Assembly (NCBI RefSeq): GCF_028291745.1
Contig: NZ_JAQGNQ010000101.1
Location: 27,307 to 91,306, forward strand
Reading direction: 5' to 3'
Source: Ramlibacter sp.
GTDB taxonomy: Bacteria > Pseudomonadota > Gammaproteobacteria > Burkholderiales > Burkholderiaceae_C
Length of the DNA stretch: 64,000 bases
Each line of letters starts with the position of its first letter. The stretch's first letter is position 1. Position numbers and translations under genes: made by a program. The notes under the pieces are model-generated. The model worked only from the letters and a program-made list of their open reading frames with translations. It was not told where the DNA came from and searched no databases. Below, one piece after another: positions 54,069-62,887 of this stretch.

Positions 54069-56741
54069 ATGGCACACCAACAAGGCGCCGGCTCCGCAGC
54101 CGGCCCACGGGACCCTGCGCGCAGTGCGCGGCTGCGCCCCTGGCAACGCGCGCTCGCCCTCTTCCTCGCAATGTTGATCGGCACCGCGCCGGTCGCCGCG
54201 CGCGGACCGGGACGGGCGGGCATCGACGCACTCGTGGAGAATCCGGATCCCGATCCGATCCTCACGGTGCCGGCGAACCTGGCACCGGCCTTCGATCCCA
54301 CGCAGGCCTTGCCGGGCGCTCCCACGGTGCCCGGTCTCACGGTGGACGCCAAGGGCGACCAGCCGTTCACCGTCTCGCTCGACGCGATCCTCGGCGCGCC
54401 CACCGGCATGGTCATCGGCAAGCCCATCGTCTCGGACTCGGGCGAGTGGACGGTGCAGCTGCAAGGCGTGGCGTCCAATGCCACCGTCAATGGCCAGCCC
54501 GCGACGCCCGCGGTGAAGGTGGCGATCGGCACCGTCGATCTCGTGCCGCCGCTGGTCTCGCTCAAGTCGGTGCCGGTGCCGCCCTCGGAAGGCATCGAGA
54601 CCTTCGTGCGTGACAAGGGCAAGGCCATCGCCCTGGGCAAGGCCCTGTTCTGGGACGCCCGGGCCGGCAGCGACGGCCAGGCGTGCGCCAGTTGCCACTT
54701 CGCCGCCGGCGCGGACAGTCGCTTGCGCAACGGGTTCAACCCGGGCCAGCGCGGCAACGACAACGCGTTCAACAAGGCCTTCACCGGCGGCACCGGACCC
54801 AACTACACGGTCAAGCCGGAGGACTTCCCGACCCATCGCCTGCAGAATGCGTTCGACCGCAACTCGCTGGTCACCTTCGACAGCAACGACGTGGTCGGGT
54901 CACCGGGCACGTTCTCCGGCCCGTTCGGCTCGCTCACGCCCACCGGCGACGAGATCTGCGCGAACCGGCCGATCGACGAGTTCAGCGTCCATGGCGCGCT
55001 GACCCGCCGGGTGGAGCCGCGCAACACGCCCACCGTGATCAACGCCGCGTACAACTACCGCAACTTCTGGGACGGGCGCGCCAACAACTCGTTCAATGGG
55101 GTCAACCCGTTTGGCGATCGCGATCCGGGCGCCAAGGTGCTGCAGTCGCTGGGCGATGGCACGGCGGGCTGGGTCGCGATCCATCTGCCCAATGCGAGCC
55201 TCGCGTCGCAAGCGGTCGGACCGGCGCTCAGCGACTTCGAGATGTCGTGCGGCAGCAAGACCTTCCTGCAACTCGGACGCAAGATGGTGCCCATGCGGGC
55301 GCTGGCGGGGCAGAAGGTCAGCGTCGACGACTCGGTGCTGGGCCCGCTGCGGCACGCGTCCGGCGCCGGGCTGACGGGCAGCTATGCCGACATGATCAAG
55401 GTGGCCTTCCAGCCCCAATGGTGGAACGCGGCGGGCACGTACGCCGGCTTCACGCAGATGGAGACGAACTTCTCGCTGTACTGGGGCCTGGCGATCATGC
55501 TGTACGAGTCCACCCTGGTCTCGGACGAGGCGCCGATCGACAGGTTCATCGGCTGGTCCGGCAGTCCGCCGAATGCGAATGCGCTCTCCGCCCAGGAGAT
55601 CCGCGGGCTCGCGCTGTTCCGCGGCAGCAAGGCGAATTGCGCGTCATGCCACCGGGGGGCCGAATTCACCTCCGCTGCCAGCCGCTTGCAGCCGGTGCGG
55701 GGCGAGACCAACCTGCTGGAGCAGATGTTCACGGGCGCTGGCAGGCTGGGCCTGTACGACTCGGGCTTCTACAACATCGGCGTGCGGCCGGCCGCGGAGG
55801 ACGTGGGTGTGGGCGGCTCCGACCCGTTCGGCAATCCGCTGTCCTTCTCGCGGGAGTGGCTCGGCCGGCTGCGCGGCAAGCCGACGCCGGACACTTTCAC
55901 GGTCGATGCCTGCCTGTTCTCGATCCTCAGCGATGGCCACCAATGCCGGACGACGCCAGACCCGGCGAAGGCCAGCGTCGCGGTCGACGGGGCCCTCAAG
56001 ACGCCGTCCTTGCGCAACGTGGCGCTCACGCAGCCGTACTTCCACAACGGCAGCCGCTTCACGCTGGAGCAGGTGGTGGAGTTCTACAACCGCGGCGGCG
56101 ACCGGCGCGGACCGGACAGCAACGACACGACGGGCCTGCCTGCCAGCGTCGCTCCCGATGGCGGTCTGTCGAACGTGCACCCGGCGATCCATCCGCTCGG
56201 CCTGAGCGACGCGGAAAAGGCGGACCTCGTCGCGTTCCTGCGCGGCGCGCTGACGGACCGGCGGGTCGCCTGCCAGAAGGCGCCGTTCGACCATCCCGGC
56301 CTGCGCGTCACCAACGGACACCTCGGCGACAGCACCTTGATGCTCACCCGCAAGGGCGACACCAAGGGCATCGACGTGTTCGTGGATCTGCCCGACGTCG
56401 GCGCCGGCGGCCTGGGCGCGGGGTCTTGCATGGTCAGTGACGTGGGCACCTCGTTCGAGCCGGCCGGCACGATCCAGGTGGTAAAGATCCCGCAGGGGGT
56501 GAACCAGCTCCCGCACGGCGAGACCAGCCTGCCGGCGGCGTTGGTCGACTGGCCTTCGGCGTTCGTGTGGCCGGCGGAAATCCCGCTGCCCCCGGGCTTC
56601 ACGCCGCCGAGTCTCCTGCCGCCCGGGTTGGCCAAGAAGGCCGGGGCCTTGCCGCCCGGCCTGGCGAAGCAGTCCCCGGACTTGCCGCCCGGACTCGCCT
56701 CGACGACCAGCGTCCAGCTTCCTGGCGGGCTGCTCCCGTAA
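54069..56741 (+). CDS. Large MauG/cytochrome-c-peroxidase-like diheme protein
   Basis: The 890-residue protein is about twice the length of typical CcpA/MauG proteins. It has a late-starting signal (hydrophobic residues 28-45), an extra N-terminal domain to about residue 160, two heme-binding motifs CASCH at 206-210 and 524-528, and a diheme core with INAAYNYRNFWDGRANN. The end, from about 840, has repeats of LPPGLAKK type. MauG-like proteins use high-valent heme to oxidise protein or small substrates in the periplasm. The first and second hemes are separated by 318 residues rather than about 150, indicating a large insertion between them. A good AAGGAG site precedes the ATG. Confidence 0.87.
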   Translation: MAHQQGAGSAAGPRDPARSARLRPWQRALALFLAMLIGTAPVAARGPGRAGIDALVENPDPDPILTVPANLAPAFDPTQALPGAPTVPGLTVDAKGDQPFTVSLDAILGAPTGMVIGKPIVSDSGEWTVQLQGVASNATVNGQPATPAVKVAIGTVDLVPPLVSLKSVPVPPSEGIETFVRDKGKAIALGKALFWDARAGSDGQACASCHFAAGADSRLRNGFNPGQRGNDNAFNKAFTGGTGPNYTVKPEDFPTHRLQNAFDRNSLVTFDSNDVVGSPGTFSGPFGSLTPTGDEICANRPIDEFSVHGALTRRVEPRNTPTVINAAYNYRNFWDGRANNSFNGVNPFGDRDPGAKVLQSLGDGTAGWVAIHLPNASLASQAVGPALSDFEMSCGSKTFLQLGRKMVPMRALAGQKVSVDDSVLGPLRHASGAGLTGSYADMIKVAFQPQWWNAAGTYAGFTQMETNFSLYWGLAIMLYESTLVSDEAPIDRFIGWSGSPPNANALSAQEIRGLALFRGSKANCASCHRGAEFTSAASRLQPVRGETNLLEQMFTGAGRLGLYDSGFYNIGVRPAAEDVGVGGSDPFGNPLSFSREWLGRLRGKPTPDTFTVDACLFSILSDGHQCRTTPDPAKASVAVDGALKTPSLRNVALTQPYFHNGSRFTLEQVVEFYNRGGDRRGPDSNDTTGLPASVAPDGGLSNVHPAIHPLGLSDAEKADLVAFLRGALTDRRVACQKAPFDHPGLRVTNGHLGDSTLMLTRKGDTKGIDVFVDLPDVGAGGLGAGSCMVSDVGTSFEPAGTIQVVKIPQGVNQLPHGETSLPAALVDWPSAFVWPAEIPLPPGFTPPSLLPPGLAKKAGALPPGLAKQSPDLPPGLASTTSVQLPGGLLP

Positions 56742-56814
56742 GGTGCAGCGACATGACGATGCGACCACGCCCCGCGGGGCGTGGCTCCCTCACTCTTGAA
56801 GCATTGGAGCAACC

Positions 56815-57198
56815 ATGAAAAGACATGCAATCGCGCTCTTGCTCGCGATCCTGAGCGGCACGGCCATGGCCGACTGGCAGCAGGTATCGGACGACACCGA
56901 AGCCGTCGCCTACCTGGACCCGGCGACGCTGGTGCGCACGGGGGACCTGGTCACCGTCTCCGAGTTGAACGATTTCAAGCGGGTCGCGACCACCGTGAGT
57001 GACTCGCTGTTCCGTTCGTCCATGACCCAGCGGGCGTACGACTGCGCAGGCGCCCGCACCCGCATCATCACGCTGCAGCCTTTCGAAGGGCAGATGGGTG
57101 CGGGCCGCGCGCTCGACATCATGACCGTCGATGGCGAATGGCAGGACATCGCCGCCGGCTCCGCCCGTGCCGATGCCTACAACCTGGCGTGCCGGTAA
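56815..57198 (+). CDS. Small secreted adhesin-E-like protein
   Basis: The 127-residue protein has a signal peptide (MKRHAIALLLAILSGTAMA, cut before DWQQ) and the pattern of surface-adhesin protein E: ADWQQVSDDTEAVAYLDPATL, a VSELNDFKR strand and YDCAGARTRIITLQPFEG, with two cysteines likely to pair. Related proteins are surface exposed or periplasmic. It lies 73 bases after the diheme gene and could be co-transcribed. Its stop is nine bases from the convergent TPR gene, and no hairpin occurs there. Confidence 0.8.
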   Translation: MKRHAIALLLAILSGTAMADWQQVSDDTEAVAYLDPATLVRTGDLVTVSELNDFKRVATTVSDSLFRSSMTQRAYDCAGARTRIITLQPFEGQMGAGRALDIMTVDGEWQDIAAGSARADAYNLACR

Positions 57199-57207
57199 GC
57201 CCCGGGT

Positions 57208-57693
57208 TCAGGAGCCGGAGCTCGCCGAGGTCTTCTTCTTGTAGTCGCCTATGCTGCGCTTCAGGTCGCGGTACTGCTCGCAGGGGAAGAAGCACAGCTG
57301 GTCGAGGACCTTGAGCTCTTCCTCGGCGCGGGGCAGGTCGCCCTTCTGCAGGTAGGCCTCGCCCAGGTACTCGTGCACCCCGCGGTGCTTGGGATCGATC
57401 TTCAGCGCCTTGCCATAGGCGTCGAGTGCCACGTCGATGCGGCCGGTGAGCCGATACGCGTGGCCCAGCTCGTTCCAGGCGTTGGCGTCTTCCGGCTTGC
57501 GCTTGATGTACGAGCCCATTCGGTCGACCACCAGTTGCCAGTCCTTGTGCGCCACCGCGTCCATCGCGGCCACGTATTCCGGGTCCTGGTTCTTCAAGGT
57601 CGACGGTTCGTCGCCGCCGCCTCCCGCGGCCGATGCGCCCAGCGGCCAGGCCAGGACGGCGCTGCAGACGAATGCGATCAGGGAATGCTTCAT
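57208..57693 (-). CDS. Periplasmic TPR protein
   Basis: The 161-residue protein has a signal (MKHSLIAFVCSAVLAWPLGASA) and two to three TPR motifs (AWNELGHAYRLTGRIDVALD, HEYLGEAYLQKGDLPRAEEE). The rest includes a CFFPCEQYRDL segment with a possible disulphide near the C-terminus. It probably mediates protein interactions in the periplasm. The ATG at 57693 was chosen as it gives the signal peptide. It is convergent with the adhesin-E-like gene. Confidence 0.82.
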   Translation of the reverse strand: MKHSLIAFVCSAVLAWPLGASAAGGGGDEPSTLKNQDPEYVAAMDAVAHKDWQLVVDRMGSYIKRKPEDANAWNELGHAYRLTGRIDVALDAYGKALKIDPKHRGVHEYLGEAYLQKGDLPRAEEELKVLDQLCFFPCEQYRDLKRSIGDYKKKTSASSGS

Positions 57694-57868
57694 GGCTGCT
57701 CCTCGTTGGAGTGACGGACCGGCGCTGGCGGAGCAGCGCCGGGACCAGCGTACTCCCTGTGGCCCTTGGTTTGCAGGCACCAAAGTGCCGGGTGCCATGG
57801 CAACCACTGTCCGGACCGAGCACCATCCTTGCTAGGATGGCCCGTCCCTATGACGAGGAGTCCCCTTG

Positions 57869-58762
57869 ATGGCGTTTTCCCCCTTCCGCATCGTTGCCGC
57901 CGGCGGCCTGCTGCTCTCTTTCGGTGCACTCGCGCAGGTGCCGGCCACGCTCGACAAGGTCAAGAGCCAGGGCACGATCACCGTGGCCCACCGAGAGTCG
58001 TCGATCCCCTTCTCGTACCTGGGTGCGGAGGGACAGCCGGTCGGCTTCGGATGGGAGATCTGCCAGCGCATCGTCGAGAACGTGAAGAAGGCGACCGGCC
58101 GCTCGGACCTGAAGGTCGCCACCGTGCCCGTCACCTCGCAGAACCGCATCCCGCTGGTGCAGAACGGCACGGTCGACATCGAGTGCGGCTCCACGACCAA
58201 CAATTCGGACCGCGCCAAGCAGGTTGCGTTCGCGATCAATTACTTCTACACCGGCACGCGCTTCCTGGTGAAGTCCGACTCCGGCATCAAGTCGCTGACC
58301 GACCTGAAGGGCAAGCGCGTGGTGACGACCGCGGGCACCACCAACTTCCAGGTGCTGCGCGCCGCCAACCAGCGCCAGGAACTCGGCTTCGAACTCTCCA
58401 CCGCCAAGGACCACTCCGAGTCCGCGCTGCTGGTCGAAGGCGGCCGCGCCGATGCCTTCGGCATGGACGACATCCTGCTGTACGGGCTGCGCGCCGCCGC
58501 CGCCAACCCTGCTTCGCTGGCGGTGGTGGGCGAGCCGCTGCAAGTGGAACCGTACGCCATCATGTTCCGCAAGGACGACCCGGGCTTCAAGAAGGTGGTG
58601 GACGACACCATCGTGGGCCTGATGAAGAGCGGCGAATTCGAGCAGCTCTATCGCAAGTGGTTCCAGTCGCCGATCCCGCCCAAGGGGGTCAACCTGAACG
58701 CGCCCATGAGCAAGGAGCTGCAGGAGAACATCAAGGCGATGTCGGACAAGCCAGCACTTTGA
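57869..58762 (+). CDS. Glutamate/aspartate-type ABC substrate-binding protein (GltI-like)
   Basis: The 297-residue protein has a signal (MAFSPFRIVAAGGLLLSFGALAQ) and SBP family 3 motifs: ITVAHRESSIPFSYLGAEGQPVGF, NGTVDIECGSTTNN and GRADAFGMDDILLYGL. GltI-like receptors deliver acidic amino acids to an ABC importer. No permease or ATPase gene is next to it, so it may work with a distant transporter. A GAGGAG site lies eight bases before the ATG at 57869; a TTG just before is the alternative. Confidence 0.9.
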   Translation: MAFSPFRIVAAGGLLLSFGALAQVPATLDKVKSQGTITVAHRESSIPFSYLGAEGQPVGFGWEICQRIVENVKKATGRSDLKVATVPVTSQNRIPLVQNGTVDIECGSTTNNSDRAKQVAFAINYFYTGTRFLVKSDSGIKSLTDLKGKRVVTTAGTTNFQVLRAANQRQELGFELSTAKDHSESALLVEGGRADAFGMDDILLYGLRAAAANPASLAVVGEPLQVEPYAIMFRKDDPGFKKVVDDTIVGLMKSGEFEQLYRKWFQSPIPPKGVNLNAPMSKELQENIKAMSDKPAL

Positions 58763-58767
58763 GGCGC

Positions 58768-58853
58768 TGTCATTGCGGGCCTGAACCGCAATCCATGCGG
58801 CGCTCGTGCAGGCGCCGTCGTGGATCCCGGGTCAAGCCCGGGATGACATCCCG
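58768..58853. repeat. Intergenic composite of small inverted repeats
   Basis: Two elements lie between the convergent binding-protein and CoA-ligase genes: a cattgcgggc-to-ccgcaat dyad at about 58769-58792 and an atcccggg/cccgggat hairpin with a five-base loop at 58824-58844. Both resemble widespread dispersed intergenic repeats of Proteobacteria; no coding role is visible. Confidence 0.65.
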
Positions 58854-58860
58854 TTCACAG

Positions 58861-60948
58861 TCACCCCGCCAGCACCGCCACCCCATCGGCCGCCCGCACG
58901 CCCTGACCCGCCGGCAGCACGAACAGCGGATTGATCTCGGCCTCCAGCAGGCGATCGCCAAGTTGCGCCGCCATGCGCGAGAAGGCGACGATCGCGCTCA
59001 CGAGCGCCTCCACATCCGCCTTCGCCCGGCCGCGGAAGCCATCCAGCAGCGGCCAGGTCTTGAGTTCCTGCGCCATCGAAAGCGCGTCGGCGCGGCTCAA
59101 TCCGCCTTGCGGCGGCAGCAGGCGCATCGTGGTGTCCTGGAACAGTTCCGCCGTGACACCGCCCATGCCGAGGAGGATGGCCGTGCCCAAGGCATCGCGA
59201 TGCATGCCGAGGATCAGTTCCGTGCCGCCGGCCACCATCTCCTGCACGAGGAAGCGCTCGGGTCGCACGTGCGCCTTCGCCGCCACCGCGTCCGCCATCG
59301 CTGACAGACGCAAGCCGACTTCTTCCGCGGCGAGGTTCACCGCGACCCCGCCGACATCGCTCTTGTGCGTGATCTCGCGCGAGAGGATCTTCAGCACCAC
59401 GCGGCCGCCCAGCTCGCGCGCCGCGCGCTGCGCTTCATCGGCCGTCTGCACGATGCGCTCGCGCGCGCAGGGCACGCCGAAGCGCGCGAACAGTTGCTTG
59501 GCCTGGGCTTCGTCGAGCGAGCCGCAGGGGAGGTCGTCCACCGCGACGCTCGCCACGACGGCCGCGTCCTGCTCCTGCGGCTGCCAGCGGCTGGCGTGCA
59601 GCATCCCCGCCAGCGCCGCGGTGCAGCTCTCGGCCGCGGCAAACGCCGGCACACCCCGCTCGGTGAGCAGCGCGGTCGCTTCGGGCGCATGGGGGCTCAC
59701 GTAGGCCACCACCGGCTTGTCCGACAGGGGCAGGCACTGCCGGATCGCATCGGCCATCAACTCCGGCTGCGCCACGCCCGAAGAGCCGACGATGATCGCG
59801 AGCGCGTCGTAGGTGGGACTGGCCAGCAGCACCTCGATCGCGCCGCGCAGCAGTTGCGGCTGCAGGCCCGCGAGCGTCACGTCGATGGGGTTGCGATCGA
59901 GCGCCGCGTGATCGCCCGTCTGCAAGGCGCGCAGGGCTGCCGCCGTTGCGGGATCGGGCGGGGGCGTGGCGAAGCCGCTCACGCCGAGGCTGTCGGACAC
60001 CAGCGTCCCGGCACCGCCGGTGGAAGTCAGCACGGCAACGCGATTGCCGCGCAGCTTGCGTCCACCCACGAGCGCCGCGGGGATGTCCAGCAGATCGCCA
60101 AAACTCTGCGCCCGGATCACGCCGGTCTGGCGAAACAGCGCGTCGTACATGCGATCGGCGCCCGCCATGGCACCGGTGTGCGAGACGGCGGCCTGGGCCC
60201 CCGCTTCCGAGCGACCGATCTTGAAGGCAACGATGGGCTTGCCGGCGCGCGCGGCTTTCAGCGCGGCGGCCCGGAACTTGTCCGGATGCCGGATCGCTTC
60301 GACATACAGCGCGATCACACGCGTCGCCTCGTCGTCGGCCAGGGCGGAGACAAAGTCCGACAGCTCGAGATCGACCTCGTTGCTGGTCGAGATCAGCTTG
60401 GACAAGCCGATGCCGCGTGCAGCAGCGCGCGACAGCAGCGAGCCCAGGATGCCCCCGCTTTGCGACACCACGCCGATGCCGCCCACCGGGAAGCGATTCA
60501 TCTCCAGGGCGCCGCTGGCGGACAGCACGATGTGGTCCGTGAGGTTCACCAGGCCGATCGTGTTGGGCCCGAGGATGCGCATGGCACCGGCGGCTTCCTT
60601 GAGCTGCGCCTGCCGGCGCGCGCCCTCTTCGCCGGTCTCGCTGTAGCCGCTGGCCAGCACGATGGCGGCGGCCGCGCCCCGCGCAGCGAGCTCGCGCACG
60701 GCCAGGTGCGCCCGCTCGGCCCCGAGCAGCACGATGCCGACGTCGGGCACCGCAGGCAGCGAGGCGAGATCGGGATAGCAGGCCAGGCCGGCGATGCGAT
60801 CCAGCTTGGGATTGACCGGATAGATCGCGCCCGCGAAGGCGTGCTTCAACAGGTAGGCCACCGGCCGGCCGGCGGTCTTTGCCGGGTCGCCGGAAGCGCC
60901 GATGACGGCCACGCTGCGCGGCTTCAGGAGACGGGAGATCGCGTCCAT
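58861..60948 (-). CDS. ADP-forming acyl-CoA synthetase (acetate-CoA ligase family)
   Basis: The 695-residue protein fuses the alpha and beta parts of NDP-forming acyl-CoA synthetases. The CoA-binding domain begins LLKPRSVAVIGASGDPAKTAGRPV, followed by the succinyl-CoA-ligase flavodoxin-like domains with a SHTGAMAG motif providing the phospho-histidine, and a C-terminal ATP-grasp domain (FLVQEMVAGGTELILGMHRD, MGGVTAELF). It interconverts an acyl-CoA and free acid with ADP/ATP. A GTG at 60957 overlapping the upstream stop is an alternative start. It is in an operon with the enoyl-CoA hydratase and Bug protein. Confidence 0.9.
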   Translation of the reverse strand: MDAISRLLKPRSVAVIGASGDPAKTAGRPVAYLLKHAFAGAIYPVNPKLDRIAGLACYPDLASLPAVPDVGIVLLGAERAHLAVRELAARGAAAAIVLASGYSETGEEGARRQAQLKEAAGAMRILGPNTIGLVNLTDHIVLSASGALEMNRFPVGGIGVVSQSGGILGSLLSRAAARGIGLSKLISTSNEVDLELSDFVSALADDEATRVIALYVEAIRHPDKFRAAALKAARAGKPIVAFKIGRSEAGAQAAVSHTGAMAGADRMYDALFRQTGVIRAQSFGDLLDIPAALVGGRKLRGNRVAVLTSTGGAGTLVSDSLGVSGFATPPPDPATAAALRALQTGDHAALDRNPIDVTLAGLQPQLLRGAIEVLLASPTYDALAIIVGSSGVAQPELMADAIRQCLPLSDKPVVAYVSPHAPEATALLTERGVPAFAAAESCTAALAGMLHASRWQPQEQDAAVVASVAVDDLPCGSLDEAQAKQLFARFGVPCARERIVQTADEAQRAARELGGRVVLKILSREITHKSDVGGVAVNLAAEEVGLRLSAMADAVAAKAHVRPERFLVQEMVAGGTELILGMHRDALGTAILLGMGGVTAELFQDTTMRLLPPQGGLSRADALSMAQELKTWPLLDGFRGRAKADVEALVSAIVAFSRMAAQLGDRLLEAEINPLFVLPAGQGVRAADGVAVLAG

Positions 60949-60953
60949 GGCGT

Positions 60954-61745
60954 TCACCGGCTGGCCGAGGCCTTGGCGAGGAACGCCATGACGGACTCGC
61001 GATGTTCCGTGCTCGTGTAGCAGATGCCCTGCGCCTGGCTGCCCTGCGCGAACACCTGCTGCGCCGACAGTTCGAAGGTCTGGTCCAGGATCGCTTTGCC
61101 GAGGGCAAGCGCCGTCGCCGAGCCCTTGCTCAATTCGGCAGCCCAGGCCTGCGCATCGCGCACCAGCGTGTCCGCGCCGCTCCTGCGGTCGACGATACCG
61201 AGAGCCAGCGCCTCGTCGATGTCCACCTTGCGTCCGGTGAAGATCAGTTCCTTGGCCTTGGGCAGGCCGATGCGGCGCGGCAGAAAGTACATGCCGCCGC
61301 CATCGGGAATGATGCCGCGGTGGATGTACGACCAGGTGAAGCTGGCCCATTCGCTGGCAATGATGAAGTCGCAGGCGAGCGCCGTGTCCGCGCCCAGCCC
61401 GGACGCCGCACCGTTGACGGCGGCGATCACCGGCTTGGGCATGGTGTGCAGCAAGGCCTGGGTGTGATGCACGCGCTGCTGGCGGTGCCAGCCGTTGAAC
61501 GCGACTTCGCCGGCCGGGGCATTCAGCCGGCGCTCCATGCCCGCGATGTCGCCGCCGGCGCAGAAGCCCTTGCCGGCGCCCGTGAGCACCAGGGCCCGGA
61601 TGGCCTGGTCGCCCGCGACGCGTTCCAGCGCTGCGATGAATTGCGTACGCATGTCGTCGCTCATCGCATTGCGCTTGTCGGGGCGGTTCAAGGTGAGCGT
61701 GGCGATGCCTGCCTCCACCTGCAACTGGATCAGCGAGTCGTTCAT
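60954..61745 (-). CDS. Enoyl-CoA hydratase/isomerase
   Basis: The 263-residue protein has crotonase motifs: LTLNRPDKRNAMSDDM, ALVLTGAGKGFCAGGDIAGM (oxyanion hole) and KPVIAAVNGAASGLGADTALACDF, followed by GIIPDGGGMYFLPR. It adds water to, or isomerises, an enoyl-CoA. An AAGGAG ribosome binding site precedes the ATG at 61745. With the ADP-forming CoA synthetase downstream and a Bug receptor upstream, it suggests uptake and CoA-dependent degradation of an organic acid. Confidence 0.92.
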   Translation of the reverse strand: MNDSLIQLQVEAGIATLTLNRPDKRNAMSDDMRTQFIAALERVAGDQAIRALVLTGAGKGFCAGGDIAGMERRLNAPAGEVAFNGWHRQQRVHHTQALLHTMPKPVIAAVNGAASGLGADTALACDFIIASEWASFTWSYIHRGIIPDGGGMYFLPRRIGLPKAKELIFTGRKVDIDEALALGIVDRRSGADTLVRDAQAWAAELSKGSATALALGKAILDQTFELSAQQVFAQGSQAQGICYTSTEHRESVMAFLAKASASR

Positions 61746-61767
61746 GGTGTGCTCCTTGCGCGTGCGC

Positions 61768-62745
61768 TCATTCGGCCTTGACGTTGTTTTCCTTGACCAC
61801 CTTGCGCCAGCGAACTTCTTCGCCGCGCACGTAGGCATCCAGTTCCTGGGGCGAGCCGGCGCTCACCGCCAGGCCTTCCTGTTCGATCTTCTGGCGGAAC
61901 TCGGGCGACTGCGCCGCCTTCTTCGCCGCCGCATTCAGCCTGGCGACGATGTCCGGCGGCGTGCCCGCGGGTGCGTACAGGCCGTACCAGCTTTCCACCG
62001 CGTAGCCCGGCACGCTCTCGGCCACCGGCGGCACGCCCTTGAATGCCGCGGACGGCTGCGGCGACGTCACCGCCAGCGCGCGCAGGCGGCCGCTTTCGAC
62101 CAGCGCCGACACCGCGGAAGCGGTCGCGAACATCATGTCCACCTGGCCGCCCAGCACGTCGGTGAGGGCCGGGCCCGCGCCCTTGTAGGGGACATGGACC
62201 ATCTTGACCTTGGCCAGGTTGTCGAACATCTCGCCCGCGAGATGGGCCGAGGTGCCATTGCCCTGCGACGCGTAGGTCAGCTTGTCGGGCCTGGCGCGGG
62301 CCGCCTCGAGGATGTCCTTGACGCTCTTGAACGGGCTGTCCGCGCGCACCACCAGCACGTTGGGGCCGCGGCCGATCAGCATCACCGGCGCGAAGGCTTT
62401 CCCGGTGGCATAGGGCAGCTTGGGCATGAGGCTGGGATTGACCGCATGGGCGAACGACGCGACCACCAGGGTGTAGCCGTCGGCCGGGCTCTTGGCCACC
62501 GCATCGGTGCCGATGATCGTGCCGGCGCCCGGCTTGTTATCGACGATCACCGGCTGGCCGAGCGCCTGCGACATGCCGATGCCGAGAGTGCGCGCGATCA
62601 GGTCGGTGCCGCCACCGGGCGCGAAGGGCACGACCAGGCGCACCGGATGCTCCGGGTACGCGGCCACGGCGGCGCCGGCAGCAAAGGCCGCAAGCGCGAA
62701 GGCGCCGGCAAGGCGGCGCGCAAGGGAAGGAATGCGAAAGCTCAT
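61768..62745 (-). CDS. Bug-family (TctC-like) tripartite tricarboxylate receptor
   Basis: The 325-residue protein has a signal peptide (FRIPSLARRLAGAFALAAFAAGAAVA) and the Bug signature: YPEHPVRLVVPFAPGGGTDLIARTL, then GQPVIVDNKPGAGTIIGTDAVAKSPADGYTL. Such periplasmic receptors capture carboxylates, amides or other small ligands. No TctA/TctB transporter genes are close, as is common for this expanded Burkholderiales family. An AGGAG site precedes the ATG at 62745. The divergent IclR gene starts 142 bases upstream and is the probable regulator. Confidence 0.92.
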   Translation of the reverse strand: MSFRIPSLARRLAGAFALAAFAAGAAVAAYPEHPVRLVVPFAPGGGTDLIARTLGIGMSQALGQPVIVDNKPGAGTIIGTDAVAKSPADGYTLVVASFAHAVNPSLMPKLPYATGKAFAPVMLIGRGPNVLVVRADSPFKSVKDILEAARARPDKLTYASQGNGTSAHLAGEMFDNLAKVKMVHVPYKGAGPALTDVLGGQVDMMFATASAVSALVESGRLRALAVTSPQPSAAFKGVPPVAESVPGYAVESWYGLYAPAGTPPDIVARLNAAAKKAAQSPEFRQKIEQEGLAVSAGSPQELDAYVRGEEVRWRKVVKENNVKAE

Positions 62746-62887
62746 GGGATTTGTCTCCTGCCTCGGAACGGGCTGGTGTTGCGATGGGCGGGGCATGCGC
62801 CACGCCGCAGCCCGAGATTAGGCCCGGCGCGGCGAACCCGCATCGGGTGAATTCCAAGCAGTGGAATCGCCGCTCTACACTGCGCCC

